A stretch of 64,000 nucleotides of DNA from Diphasiastrum complanatum (GCA_029204225.1 CM055103.1:26834293-26898292); one strand, 5' to 3'. Positions 11,491-24,062 are shown, counted from the stretch's first letter. The notes: generated by a model from the sequence alone, not told the origin. Numbers and translations: made by a program.

Positions 11491-12566
11491 TCTTTTTTTC
11501 TATGTCTAGTTTTTCTTCCTCTTCCTTCAAAAATGATAATTTGTGGTGGATTGATAGTGGGGCTAATTCCCATATGTTTAATTCCAAGAGTCTTTTTTTT
11601 AGTCTCAAGCCTTATGATGGTGTAAAAAATTCTATCCATGCTGCAAATGATTTTGAGTGTAATATTGAAGGAATAGGAAATATCCCTTTGGATGTAGCAT
11701 TATCAAAAGTTTTGTCTCTCAAAGATGTGCTTTATGTGCCAAAACTAACAAAGAATCTCATTAGTGTTTGACAATGGTCTTGATGTCAAGTTTGATGTGG
11801 ATACGTGTATCATCAAGAGTGAGGATGAGGTCATAGCTAGAAGATCTAGATTTGGTAGACTCTGCAAACTAGATTCTAGTGAGAGTGCTTACATTTGCCT
11901 ACAAGACCAAGATCTCTCAAGAAGATTTGTGGTATAAGAGATTGGGTCATTCCAATTTCAAAGCCATGACATCCATGGTCAAATATTGGAAAGCTATTGG
12001 ATTGCCAAAGACCATATAAAAGGAGCTTCTACCTTGTGAAGCTTGTGCTATTGCTAAGTCTCATAAGAGGCCTTTTCCAAGATCCAACATCAAGTCTCAA
12101 CTTCTATTTGAGCTAGTGCACTCGGATGTACACTTTGCATCTTCCAAGAGCAAAGGAGGAGTTACATGCTTTGTTTCTTTTATTGATGATTATTCAAGAT
12201 TTTGTTAAGTGTACTTCTTATCTTCCAAGTCTATGGTGTTTGATGTAATTCTCAAATTCAAAGCTTTTGTTTAAAGACAATTCTCTTGTAGTTTAAAAGC
12301 TTTGAGATGTAATGGTGGTGGAGAGTATATCTCCAATAAATTTAATGATTATTGTGAGCAAGAGGGAGTTAGAAGAGAGTCCAATTGTGCTTATTCCTCC
12401 CAACAAAATGGGGTGGCTGAAAGGAAAAACAGGACTCTTTGTGAATGCGCAAATTAGAATAGAGGCATCTCTTCCAAAATATTTTGGGGGAGAAGCAATT
12501 TCTTGTGCAAATTATCTTTGTAATAGACTCTCAAATCTTGCTCTAGGAGGAAAAACACCATATGAG
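11491..12566 (+). pseudogene. Copia protease-integrase relic
   Basis: From about 11502 an open stretch encodes the protease active site WWIDSGANSHM (DSGA kept) and the following LYVPKLTKNLISV block, then a frameshift. The pre-integrase zinc region is recognisable near 11930-12060 and ends in CEACAIAKSHKRPF. The integrase core is at about 12118-12430 with HSDVHFASS, FIDDYSRF and QQNGVAERKNRTLCECA. Sequence resembles the A and C families at 24.7-38.3 kb more than element G. Integrase homology ends in KTPYEM at about 12566. Several stops and frame changes; no LTR is attached. Confidence 0.8.
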
Positions 12567-12578
12567 ATGTCTTTATAT

Positions 12579-12590
12579 TGGTATCAGAGC
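12579..12590 (+). other. Met-tRNA primer site at a retroelement junction
   Basis: An exact TGGTATCAGAGC follows the truncated integrase by only a dozen bases. It is followed by a leader-like stretch to about 12695. This marks the start of the internal region of a different LTR element joined to the integrase relic; no LTR is visible on its left. Confidence 0.6.
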
Positions 12591-12699
12591 CCGGCTAAGG
12601 TGCAGTCTTGGATAAGGAAGAATGAAGCACTTGGAGTTACATCCCAATTTGGAAGTGCAGATTTCTCAAGGGAAGTTTACAAGTGGATTTACTAATTCA

Positions 12700-14170
12700 T
12701 TGAGCTTTGCAAAGTTGTGGTAGAGTGCCCTTCTACGCATTTACTTTTGTTAAAGATGTTTGAAATTAGTTTTGAAATTCATTCTTAATTTTCTGGTTTC
12801 TTGAGAAAGTTTCCAATTCATGTGGTGTAAGAGTAAACCATGTGGCTTATTGCTGAACTCACTTTCTATGGGGTTTTGGATAGATGAAAGAATCTGTTAT
12901 GTTATTTGTAAGTGGATTCATGCATGACTAACTTTGTTTAATGATTGATTGATGAAAATCAATTTTTTCCAGATAAATTTAACTATCAGTGAAGCTGTTA
13001 TATGAATCTAGTTTACAACCACGGTATAACATGATGAGAATTGCAATTCTGTAATTTCTCTAGATAGTTGAAGAGAATGAGCTGTTTTTCATCAGTATAA
13101 TTCCTAGTTTTCTTCTTGGTAAATTGTAAAGTTTTAGAAGAAAATAAGGACAACAATTATACTGGTTGAAATATCGTATGCATGACTGTTTGGTTATAGA
13201 CTGAAATTGAATTGCATGTTTGTTGAACTTTCAGAGTGCTAGAAGCCTCTGTTTTCTAGCACAGCTTCAGACTCCTCTGAGGAGTTAGTTAACGGATGAC
13301 TGTTCCTTGCTTATCCTCTGAACAACCAATGAATCTCAGTAAAAATTTGTGTAGGATTGACATCCTCTTCATTCATGGCATGAATGACTGGTATAGAGAT
13401 TCTGGATTCATGTGGTACCTGCAAAACATGAAGATGAATAGCTAATGGAAAGGCTGGCAATGGCACTTGAAATCCTGACAACTTGTAAAATTGATTCACA
13501 AGGGAAACCTTGTCTGCTGTCTATTCCAGGTGATAGATCAATAGCCTCATTTCTGCTGCAACCTGGAAGCTGTCATACTTCCCAAGGAGGGCCGCAGATG
13601 GATATGTCAATTGATATGAAGTAGCAGCCTCAGAACCTATATGTGATCTGGAGAAGTGGCAGCGAAGGTCCTCAATGGATTCTTCATGCGTGTTGGTTGT
13701 TTTGAAGATTAAATTTGGTTTGTACCTGCTTTGCCATCATTGGAAGGAGGGCAAGCTTCCTTCAACGTGCTACATCGTGAGTGAATGGAGCATTGTCAGT
13801 GAGATAAATATTCAAAAATTAGACCAGTAGTGTTTTTCATACTAGTAGATGATTTTTGGTATATTAGTTATTCAGCCCAAGTATAGGATAGAAATGAAAT
13901 TGTTTCAGACTTTTTCTTCCTATAGTAATTAATTTTAAACATTTACTAATGTCGTTACGTCTTCTTAGTAGTACCTTAGCTGAAATAAATTTTCAGATAA
14001 CTGAAAATTCTAAGGAGAGAAGAATAGTAGACATCAGTGGTAGTAAGTGTGATCGGGAAATGTATATTGTAATTAGGATTTGGTAATCCCATTATATAAT
14101 TGCTTAATACCGGACATTAATTTCTTGGATTAAATTCATAACTAACATCTTTGTAACCATTGAGTTATCC
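12700..14170. other. Intergenic DNA, no feature supported
   Basis: AT-rich sequence without convincing open frames, terminal repeats or RNA genes. The only open frames are short and unrelated to known families as far as can be seen. Confidence 0.5.
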
Positions 14171-14179
14171 ACATTTTTG

Positions 14180-15640
14180 GATGTCAATTGTGATGTTAGA
14201 AGTAGAATCTGATACATGGATTACATTGGATCTGTTAGTTGATAGAAGCTTGTCCCTAGAGTTAATGCTCTTGGATCCAAGGGGATTCGAAGTTTATCAT
14301 TAATAGGAAAGGATCATAATGTAATATTGAGCCATGTTAATTCTTCTGTTTAGATCACAAGATCAGGTGTGGATTGTGGTATCCATTTGATAGACATGCA
14401 AGTCATCCAAATAAATGGATTCTCCAGTGTTGGGAGCAGGAGATAATATCCTATATGGCTTATAGGATAGCTAGATGATCAATGGATCTCTAGAATATTA
14501 GATAAGGCGGTTAAGGTTTTTTTGGAAGGAAAAGATGATGGTATGGGACATCAGTAATTTTGGAAAGAGAATTCTAGGACTATAAAGATCTGATGATCAT
14601 TGGTGTGTTTTAGTACCTAGTCGCGATATGGAAAAAAAAACCCATTCGATCAATTGTGGGGTATTTTGGAAAATTTTGGGTTTAATCTAGATCCCAATGT
14701 GGTATCTCATCATTTACAAAATCAGAGGTCCTCAAATCTATTTCTCGCTTTTTTGATTAATCCTTTACTTCTTAGTGATTTCTCGAATATAAGACATCAG
14801 ACTAGTTTATATGAATTCTTTCCAACATGAAGTTATTCTTCTGAAAGGCTGTTATGTCATATAAATTACTACTTGGATGAATGGACTTGGAATTCAGATA
14901 AATTCCAAGGTTAAAGTATTTCAATTTCTTAAATCTAGAATATCTTTGTGGCATAAAAAGGTTTCAATGGAATGATTGTACTGTCACTTAGATTGAAAAT
15001 ATTTGAGGGAAAAGTCCTGTTTGTAATAAAGTGAATCCTTTAGTGGAAGCACTTATTACTGATTTTTCTTGGATTAAGATATTTTCATATCATCTTTCCG
15101 GTTAGCTTTTATTGAAATTTACAATTTCTTTAAAAGGAGGGGTGAAGTGGTGGGATAAAATTCTATTTGGGAATTTGTAAGTTGCATAGTTTTCGGAAGA
15201 GAACCAACTGTGGTATAGAAATGAGATTTGGTCTGAAAGTAATTTCGGATAGATTCAGAGTAAGATACCTAATTGGAACTTTTCGAATAAGAGAAATTCT
15301 CTAGGGATTGTGTGGACAATCTAGATCTAGAACAAGTTTGAAATATGAATCATTATCTATAAGTGGTATAGTAAAAGGTCAAAGGTTGCTAATTCCATTT
15401 TGATTGGAATAGAAGTAAGTTTGATCAGAATATAAGTCTGAGAGTTCTGTATTGGATCAACCTAATCTTAGTTGAGTACTAGGATCAGAGAGGGGTTGAT
15501 TGAGTGGAAGAAATTATGTAATTAGAGGTAAGTGGGATTGGGAGTGAATGTTATTCGTCTCAGAGATTTTTCGGATATATTATTTACTCATGAAAAATAG
15601 AAAATCTTTTGTAGCTAAGTTACAAGATCTCAGTGAGATA
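14180..15640 (+). other. Possible decayed coding region, family not recognised
   Basis: Read on the + strand this stretch gives peptide segments with comparatively few stops across shifting frames, for example around 14640-14830 and 15480-15640. No motif of a known transposase, polymerase or host enzyme was recognised. It may be an old transposon relic or chance. Low confidence. Confidence 0.2.
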
Positions 15641-17839
15641 TGTGAGTAACATATGTGGATTCTGGAGGAATCTGCCAGATAAAAATGTGTTTATGTATTG
15701 GGTCATAATGAGATTATTCACATATGTGCACAATTAATCTTGTATGAATCTACTGTGTATTCCTAGTTACTAGTGTTATTTGGTGCACTTAACCTAGTCG
15801 GTGAACGTAAGCATATGATCAAGTATTGTTTGACAAATACTTGCAGAGTTAACAGATCTTTCTATGGAAGATTTATGAGTTAACTAATAAATGATTTAGT
15901 TGAGGATCTAAATGTGGTGTTATACTAGTATAATTGAATTCTTCACCTAGACATTTAAGATTTCTAGATCATTGGCAATTAACTTGAGTAGTTGATTACT
16001 CCAGAGTGAAGTTAATTGGTAAAACGATCAGTGTGATGTGGATTCACCAAAAACTGATGGTTTTGATTTATATTGCTTGTAAGATGCATGATTAGTGGAT
16101 CATTTGGATTCATCAGTTTAAATTATGTGCATTGGATATACAGTATTCTTGGGATAGAGTATTTCTTAGTTAAGGAATACTCTCGGCTTCAACTTTTAAC
16201 CATGAATGATTATCCTTAGTCTGATCTTTCCTTTCTAATAAGTACTCAGAGACGCAATGTTCCTACAATTGCTTGGCTCTACACAGGAGTACCAACTCTA
16301 GATCCAAAGATACACTAAGCAATAATTATTCCAAACTGGTTGATCTCCTCCAAATAAAAGTTCATCACCTTCATACAATCCCAATTACAGGAACCATTGG
16401 GTGAATTAACTCTTTATTTTTAAAATCAAGTCCAAAAGCTAAAGAAAATTCATTTTTTTCGATAGTCTAAATCCTATCCACAATTTCTTGTAGATAATAG
16501 TGCCAAATTTTCTTAAAATATCCAAATATTCTAAAATATAATAATTCAACCAACTAAACTCTCTAGGAGATCCATCAAGTCTCAGACAATTATAACTCAA
16601 TTAAGAATACTATAATTACTCTAATGAGTTAATAGCCCCATTTCTAGCATCTCATGCAAGAAATCAGTAATCCATCTGAATCTCAATAGATTTAATTGTC
16701 TCTTATAGATCTGGAGATTTAGATTGACTCTCGTACACAAGCACTTATAGACTAAAATCTGTAACAGAATACAATCTACTAAAATAAGTAAACTCTCGAT
16801 AAGCAAAAACAATTACCTTACGAGGTATGTCTGTGAGAACCAATAGGTCTCAATAAAATACTGGAGTAAAGAGATTTAGACTTTCAAAATGCTGATCTAA
16901 AATCTCAACTTATTTGTTAGACGAAAAATTACTCAACATACTTAAGAACAACCCATTTCCTGATTATCCACAGATTAAGTATCCATTTATAATCCGTCAA
17001 TCACAAATAAGATTCTTATGATTCGTCAATCATTTAAGACTAAGGGAAAGAGGCCACAAAAACCCTAAAAAAGGAGGAGAAAACATAAAGGGGTCGTGAG
17101 AGGAGAGGCCACGACCTCCCATCAGCCTCTCAGCCGCCATAACCACGTAGCAAGGTCGCACTTCAGCTATGGCAGACAGCTCATTGTGCTATAGCTTTCA
17201 GCATGCAACCACCCACCATGCCCAGCGTCAACTAATCAAGACTTCAACTGGAAAATTCCTTTGGATTCATGCATGGCTTAGCTGCGCCTTCTTCCATTGA
17301 ATGATCAGATCTTCAACGACTTCCAGCCTCACTAAATTAGCCAACCCTACTATCACAGAGAATTCAGGTACTGGGTGCATGTATTCTTGGAATTGAAAAC
17401 CCCAAAATATCATGCAAGTTCACAAGAGGATGTAGGTAGAAAAATAACCTCTGATCCTCGGAACTCTGGTTTTTTTTTCTACTAACAGTTCATATTACAG
17501 GATAAATTGATTTAAAACCATTATTTAAATGAACAGAAGCTAAAAAACAGGATTCAGGACATAACAGACTCATGCAAATTATGCTAATCCATGACCAAGC
17601 ATAATCAAGTTGTTAGACAAGCAACATGACCTTTCACAACAGATCATTCTATCACAATCGAAAGCTTTCTCGAGAAACAAAAAATTTATGAATAGATTCA
17701 CCCTAATTCTCAGCATCTTTAATTCAAAATAAACTATGTAGAAGAGCACTTTACCACAGTTTCAAAAAGCATGCTTCGAACATAAACTAGTGAAATCATA
17801 TTCGAACTTCTCTCGAGAAATCAGCACTCCATCCGGGAT
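15641..17839. other. Intergenic DNA, little content
   Basis: No gene is supported. A GC-richer patch at about 17090-17230 contains a small inverted repeat, GGTCGTG paired with CACGACC, spanning about 17091-17118. Nothing else stands out. Confidence 0.5.
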
Positions 17840-18341
17840 TTGTGCATCCAAGCGCTTTGAACTTCCAATCTATTGTAGAGCTTAAAGAGGTGTCATGTAG
17901 AGGTCCAATCATTGTAAGAGGTGGAGTTTCCAATCAATTTGCTTCATTTTGTCAACTGATTCTTTCTCTTGGATCTTGTTTACTGTTCCCACGATTTACA
18001 TCCTTTATAACAGGTCCAAACCTAATTTCAAAGTTTGGTTTCCCTCCATAATGGAAAACCCTACTATTTTTGTGACTAGATTCAATGTCTCTACTACTCA
18101 AATTGAATCTACCACACTTTTCCATACTTTCCAAAAGTGTTTATTCAAATGCTTTTAGACTAATATAACTTTGAAAAGTCAAACTCTAAGTCTAATATGA
18201 AATTGGCCCATCTTTGTCCTTTCTTGCCATGTATCCACCTTGAAACTCCATGAATGAGCCTCCATCTCCATCTTGCCACAAGATGCCATCATCACTTGAT
18301 GACTTGATCATGAATGAGTGATATAATGAGCCTCCAATAGC

Positions 18342-19215
18342 TTAATTTCCATCAACAAAACCAACCAAGAATGCTAATACAACTCCAACATCAAAATGAT
18401 GCTCACCAATGTAGCTAGTTTTACCATATCTTGACAATTTGCACACATCCACATGAAATTGCTCAAACATGAGAGAGAACAAGTAAAGTAAACTTGAAAA
18501 ACACTTCCTTGATACTCCTTTGACCTTAATTGAGTCTTCAATAACCTGGAAAAACAAATCTATAACATTTTTGCCCATTGACTCTCCTTTGATGCTCTTG
18601 ACTAGCTCCAAATTGCAGCTTTCTCTTTTGTGTTGTTGAAGCCCTTTGAGATCAACCTCTTGATCTTCCACTTGACCATCAAAGACATTGACTAAGACCT
18701 CCTTTCCAGATCCATTAGTTGTTGAAAAATCATGAAACATCCATCTACTTGCATAGCATCATCTACACAAGAAGATTCACCAAAATATGTTTCATTCTTC
18801 ATAAGAGCTTGATACTTAAGATCCATTGCTTGGATCTACTCCTCTTTGTTCCTTGCTTCATCTACACAAGTAGGTTCATCAAAAGAGATTAGGAAAGCAA
18901 AGTGTGTACCTCCAACAACTTGCTTACCTTTCTCATCATATGTGAGCCTTGAAGGCATTTGTCTTTCCCTTGATGTTCTCATTGGCTTTTGACTTGATGA
19001 GGTCCATCATCATCACCATCTAAAGTAGGATCCTTCCCATCAACATCAAGAATGTTAGATCCATCCACATCACCATCAATAATACTTGAAGATACTTTTG
19101 AAATGTTCCCCTCATCAAAAATGACATCTCTACCAACAATCACTTTGTTAGTAGTAGGAATGTAAACCTTGTAGGCACTGGGTAGAACAAACGATTGTGA
19201 TTGGACCACAATTAT
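18342..19215 (-). pseudogene. Chimeric copia relic, copy 1 (minus)
   Basis: Read on the minus strand from about 19210, it begins in the copia integrase tail (KVYIPTTNKVIVGRDVIFDE), continues through an Asp-rich linker and the start of reverse transcriptase (DLKYQALMKNET, near 18810), then leaves copia homology at about 18795 and runs into an unrecognised stretch containing SSCVDDAMQVDG and DGQVEDQEVDLKG, ending near 18395. The same order and the same breakpoint occur on the + strand at 31.08-31.87 kb. So the fusion predates both copies. Both are broken by stops. Sequence from 17840 to 18341 may belong to it but was not matched. Confidence 0.7.
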
Positions 19216-19345
19216 TGTCCGAATACTCTTTTGTTGTCCATATTTGTACTCTCAAGGTTGACTTGACGTCATCTAAAATACATTATTTGATTCCTATAAA
19301 CTAGACAAACATCGGGTAAATGGAAAGATCGTTATTGTAATAAAA

Positions 19346-20706
19346 TTGGATGAATCCGAAATCATCAAAGGTCAAAAGTTGGAACGAGTGAGACTCACTT
19401 TGATGAACAAAATTTCAGATACAGATGATCGAACGTTTAGTATTCAATCAAAAAATCACATATTGTGGTTGGTGGCAGTCCAGGTATACTTATCGATTTT
19501 CTTTTTAAGTATCGTTATTAACATTTCATAGATTACCATTTTTTATTGACATGTCATGCAGTATTTGCTTCTCTGCATGTCTTGAAAGAGGACCATAAAA
19601 TACTTTTATGGATATTTTCATGAGCAAATTATGGCGAGATTATAAAGACACATTTGGAGGGTGAGAAATTTACAATCAAAAACCATGGAAGTTTTCATTC
19701 GATGGCACCTTGCAGGGGATTTGAAAACATTGAAATGTATGTATAATGTCTCTTATGGGGCAACATCAAAGCATCCATGTCTTTATTGCATGAAAGATTG
19801 CTACAATATGAATTTGGGATGATCAATAAACACTGGCCCAACACGAGAAACAGAAGATCCAAATATAAAAAGTGTTTTGCCAATTTCATTAAAAAATGTT
19901 CACATATGCACATTGCATGCTGAGGTTCGTATTATTGAAAAACTTATTTACCTGCATATTCTCCTTGCATGGAATCATAAACCGGAGTCTGTGGCTAAAG
20001 TAGTTATTAAGAGCTTGGAAGTTCTTTCAAAGACAGGACTACATAAAGAATGTCACCATTGAAAAAAGTGACAAACTTTTTCGAAAAAAAGAAAACGTTC
20101 CTAATAAGCCATCAATTGGAGGTGCTAAAGCAAGAAGATTCTTATCCAATCACACATGCAAAGAATCTAGTGTCAGATACGAAATTTGGAAAGAAATTGT
20201 TCAAGCAACATGAACACTAGAAGTAAGTAATCGAGTAGAAAAGGGACAAGTGTGGAACAACTTAGACAACCTCATAGGTGTTATCAGGAAAGAAAACCTA
20301 TCATCAAAAGATATGAGGACTTTGCAAAATCATTGCACCACATTTGTAAAATCTATACATGACTATTGGAAAAGACAATGATACACATTACATGGTACTA
20401 ATCTATTTCATTATATGGTACTTATCTCATTTATGCTTATATATTTTTCTACTTTTCATCACATCTTTCTTCCATGCAATCTATTTTGCAAAGGAATATG
20501 GGAGCTTAAGTATCTGGTCATCACAAGGCATGGAAAAATCACATTGGCAAGCAAGAGGAGCATTTCATAGAGCTACAAATCATGGAGGACACAATTCAAA
20601 AAATAAATATTTAGTTCAACTTTTTCAGTGGTTTTACAGAAGAGCACAATTTAGATATCAAGCTAAAAACTCACCAAATGTTTTCGTAAGGCATTCAAAT
20701 TCATAA
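19346..20706 (+). pseudogene. Transposase-like relic of an uncommon family
   Basis: Three separated open pieces read in the same direction. The middle one (about 19700-20060) holds GDLKTLKCMYNVSYGATS, then HPCLYCMKDC with a C-x2-C pair, then LHAEVRIIEKL. The last (20500-20680) holds WSSQGMEKSHWQARGAF followed by HRATNHGG and a Tyr/Phe-rich tail. From memory this order resembles unclassified DDE-type transposases known from fungi and invertebrates with a GDLKFL...C-x2-C block; that family assignment is inference and was not checked. Stops and frameshifts interrupt it, and no terminal inverted repeats were found. Confidence 0.35.
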
Positions 20707-20748
20707 CAAAAGAGAGATCCTTGTAATATCTCAATAATCTATGATTGT

Positions 20749-21276
20749 TTATTTTTTATCCTCCTCCTCAAGATTCAGACGGATGGTATTGTCATGAAGG
20801 AATAATCTCCTTTCATATGGATCCAAAATTTCATATTTTTCCTGTCCTCCAATGGCTTCTACATTCCCCGAGGGGATATACCGAATCCTTGGGGGATATC
20901 TTCTTTGGAATTCCAAAAATTCCTCCTCTGTAGGCAAAGGTTTTTCATAGGCTTTTGATTTTTCAATTATGGCCTCCAATGCCTCATTTCCAGATTTCCA
21001 ATTGTCATCTTTATCTTAATCTATCTCACTTTCAAGGTCATTATATGTGTAATCAACAATGTCAGAAAATTCCGATAAATTTTGTGCAGAAATTGAGAGG
21101 ATTTCATCCTCTCTCAAATTCAAAACATCTTCTATATCATTAAAAGAAATATAATTGTCATTATTTATAAAATATACGGGAACATCCAGTAGAGTTAATG
21201 GATTAATAGGAGATGCAGATGGAAGAGAGTCAGAGAGGATTATAGAACGAGAGAGAGTTTTCTGATCTGAAGCCAT
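20749..21276 (-). pseudogene. Unrecognised acidic ORF downstream of the chromovirus
   Basis: On the minus strand, ATG 21274-21276 opens an 86-codon frame ending at a TAA (about 21016), and the same frame continues open to 20749, giving about 175 codons with one stop. The product is acidic (many Glu/Asp), with DVPVYFINNDNYISF early and PTEEEFLEFQRRYPPRIRY late. No known domain is recognised and no membrane segment is seen. It lies 220 bp past the apparent start of the chromovirus 3' LTR, so it could be an ORF inside that LTR, an exon of a host gene, or part of another element. Confidence 0.4.
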
Positions 21277-21289
21277 AGAAGCTTCAACT

Positions 21290-21508
21290 TCAACCCTATA
21301 TCAGTATCTACTTCATCTACATCATCTGGAGTAGATGCAGATGCACTTAGTGTGTTCTGGGCCTCACAAGGATATTAGTTACTTTCGGGTCACGTCTAGT
21401 ATGACGTGGCATAACTAACAGCTTGTTTCACTGGAGTATCGTGTATCCAAGACTAGGAGTATACTATATCCTATGTACTGGTCATGGACATAACATTCTT
21501 CCCTCCTT
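21290..21508 (-). repeat. Polypurine tract and start of the chromovirus 3' LTR
   Basis: On the minus strand AAGGAGGGAAGAA (21496-21508) is followed by TGTTATGTCC, the expected start of a 3' LTR at 21495. The LTR far end was not located. At 21391-21408 it contains the inverted pair CACGTC/GACGTG around a 6 bp loop. Confidence 0.6.
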
Positions 21509-21523
21509 AAACTGTTTCTATCC

Positions 21524-21787
21524 TTAGAAACTAAAATTCGGGAAATTATTCTTTATGCTATCAACTCTCTCCCATGAATCATCATCCTCAATACGACCCT
21601 TCCGCCGAATTAAGCACTTAGAGATAGAACGATTTCTCAATTGATTATCTGTGGTTCTGAGCACTTTCTCAGTTTCCAAAGATACACTAAGCGACAAATC
21701 TTCCAAATGGGATAAATCCTCATCCGATCCAACTGTATCACCATCATGTAAACTTAGTTTCAATGACTTACATGAAAAAAGGTCCAC
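21524..21787 (-). pseudogene. Ty3/gypsy chromodomain (integrase C-terminus)
   Basis: On the minus strand this frame ends a polyprotein with the chromodomain pattern of plant chromoviruses: RTTDNQLRNRSISKCLI, then RRKG, DDDSWERVDSI and a final NFPNF. The Trp normally found in the WKG motif is Arg here. Chromodomains steer integration to particular chromatin. The piece continues from the integrase at 21768-22450 and ends just before the polypurine tract, the normal order. Confidence 0.75.
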
Positions 21788-22450
21788 AATAACGGGTAGA
21801 CAGCTTATAATGCTTTCCTATACATAACATCTTAGAATCTTTTGGAATCCTAAGATATACCCAGTCATCAACTTTAAAATCTCTTGGAGATCTCTTAAGA
21901 TCGGTATAGTGTTTAGCTCTATCTTGAGCACTCTGGATACTATCCTTATCCACTTGCAACATTTCTTGCATATCATGCAAAAAATCGGCAACCTTTTGGA
22001 TCTTAATTGACTTTGTCTCAACATTTACTAGAGATCTAGGTTGAAAACCGTACATAAGCATAAAAGGACTGTAAGTTGTAGCAGAATATTTTCTACTATT
22101 ATATGCAAACTCAACCAGTGAGAGATAACTTCCCAATGAGATTGCCTGTGAGCAACATACGTCCTCAAAATATCTTCCATAGTTTGATTAGTCCTTTCTA
22201 TCTGGCCATCTGATTCAGGATGATCAGAAGAACTCAAACTCAAAGAAGTTTCCAGTTTATGGAATGCTGCTGACCAAAAGTGACATGTGAACTTAGGATC
22301 TCTATCACTAAAAATGTCACTTGGCAGACCATACAACTGATATAATCTTTCAACAAAGATCTGGACTAAATTAGAAGCCTTTACAGTTGACTTGACTGGC
22401 AGATATAGAAGAGCATAAAGGCTGCTGGTACAGAAGTGGATGATAAGAAA
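21768..22450 (-). pseudogene. Ty3/gypsy integrase, chromovirus type
   Basis: Two overlapping frames on the minus strand. The upstream one holds LPVKSTVKASNLVQ, then YGLPSDIFSDRDPKF with the catalytic Asp, then SSDHPESDGQIERTNQTME with the catalytic Glu. The downstream one holds FAYNSRKYSATTYSPFMLMYG and the GPF-like tail KVDDWVYLRI...RYCGPF. Together they are the C-terminal two thirds of a gypsy integrase. The rest of pol (protease, reverse transcriptase, RNase H) is absent upstream, where homology stops near 22450. A frameshift separates the two pieces. Confidence 0.85.
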
Positions 22451-22860
22451 AAATTTGAGGGGCCTTGGAAGTTTACCATTTGTTCCAGAGGCATCGCCAC
22501 CACCATAGTATGTTGCATGAGCATCCCCCCATCCGCCGTCGCCACCATAGTATGAAGCAACAACAGCCAGGGGCTTAGCATAATAGCCATTAGTGCAAAA
22601 AACATGTTCTCGGTTATGGCTGCCATTTTCCTGTTAGACAACAATACCTTAGTAAGTTGTAAGTACTTAGTTGTAACTATGCTTGGCACTTGTAGCTTTA
22701 GCCTCTGAGAGTCTTCTGAACTCGAACATAGTACATGCATCCGATTACTCTAATGAAAATGCATATTTTAGAGCTCTTTTATGAATGGATCCAACTACAT
22801 GTGCTAGATATTACGTAGCAAAAATTAATGCACTAAGATTATTGTTATCAAAAATCCAAC
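22451..22860. other. Unassigned spacer between chromovirus and CACTA relics
   Basis: A chance minus-strand frame crosses this stretch, but no domain is recognised. It separates the truncated integrase from the end of the CACTA transposase. Confidence 0.4.
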
Positions 22861-22869
22861 CATACTAGG

Positions 22870-24062
22870 AAATACCTCAGATTTCTTTTTGTTGTTTGTG
22901 GAATTCTAATGTGGACAATGCATGACTACCCCAGTTTAAACGAATGTTCAGGTAACTATATAATGAATCCGTTCTTGTAAAGGTCTCTCGAGATGTCGTA
23001 AGCGTGTATACCATTCCAAAGAATGCACAATTCATCGACCAAAGGTGCAAGATACACATCCATGTTCTTGGCCTTGTACTTTCCTGGAATCAATAAAGCC
23101 AATAACAAGTGTCCCATTTTAATACTCAACCATGGAGGTATGTTATAATTAACGAGCACAACTGGCCATGTGGACCAAGTTGACGCTTGAACACTAAAAG
23201 GATTTACGCCATCCATAGCAAGGCCAAATCTCAAATTACGAGGTTCGTTTTTAAACTCGGGCCATTGGTCTTCAATATGTTTCCATGTAGGTGAATCACT
23301 TGGTACTCGCATCACATAATCCATAGATCGATTTTTGACATGCCAATCCATTAGTTGTGCCAAAGATTTACATCGAAATAGACGTTGCAATCGTGGGATA
23401 ATTGGAAAATGTCGTAACACTTTTCGTGGCACTTTATCCCCTTGTACGTCATCTCGAAAACGTGAAGCGTTACACATTGGACATTGAAGCTTTTCTGAAT
23501 GCTCACCTCTATATAGAACATGGTCTTCTGGACATGCATGTATTGTGTCGTAATCCATTCCAAGCACGCTCATCATCTTTTGTGCTTCTTTTCTTGTTTA
23601 AGATATCACATTTTCTTTCGAAAGTATTCGATGCAACAACCTAAAAAAAGAGCAATGTGAGTTGTTAGAAAAGAAAAAAAATTAACTTAATGTAAATACG
23701 CTATAAAGTATAATACTTGTGTTATGCGTTAAGTACCCGAATAAAGATGTCACGCTACGATCACTCCATTTGTATGTTGCTTGAAGGTTTAGAATAAGAA
23801 TTGACGTAGCTAGTCTTGAAATGGATGCTCCAGGATATAGAGGAGTGTCTGCCTCCTTATGCAATAGAATCTCGTCTTCATCCATCTCAAATTGTTCGTG
23901 ATCTTCGTTTTCATTAGAAGATGCATGCATATCATCATTCTCATTTGTTTCAAAGTAAGATTCAAACATGTTGTGCAGTGCTTCATCGTGTTGCACCTCA
24001 TCATCGTAGTCATTAGAATCAAGTTGATTATTCTTTTTTCCAATTGTGTTAAGCCTCTTCAA
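22870..24062 (-). pseudogene. CACTA (En/Spm) transposase TNPD-like, partial
   Basis: On the minus strand, 24062-23682 encodes the acidic N-terminal part with LYPGASISRLATSILILNL and YKWSDRSVTSLFGYL. After an interruption the frame from 23576 carries the Transposase_21 signature in order: LGMDYDTIHACPEDHVLY, CPMC, KVPRKVLRHFPIIPRLQRLF, WPEFKNEPRNLRFGLAMDG, STWPVVLVNYNIPPW and a DVYLAPLVDELCILW block near 23040. The rest of the roughly 1000-residue protein is missing. Between the two parts lies an intron-like or broken segment (23577-23681). Terminal CACTA repeats were not found. It would cut and paste its own element; this copy is dead. Confidence 0.85.
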
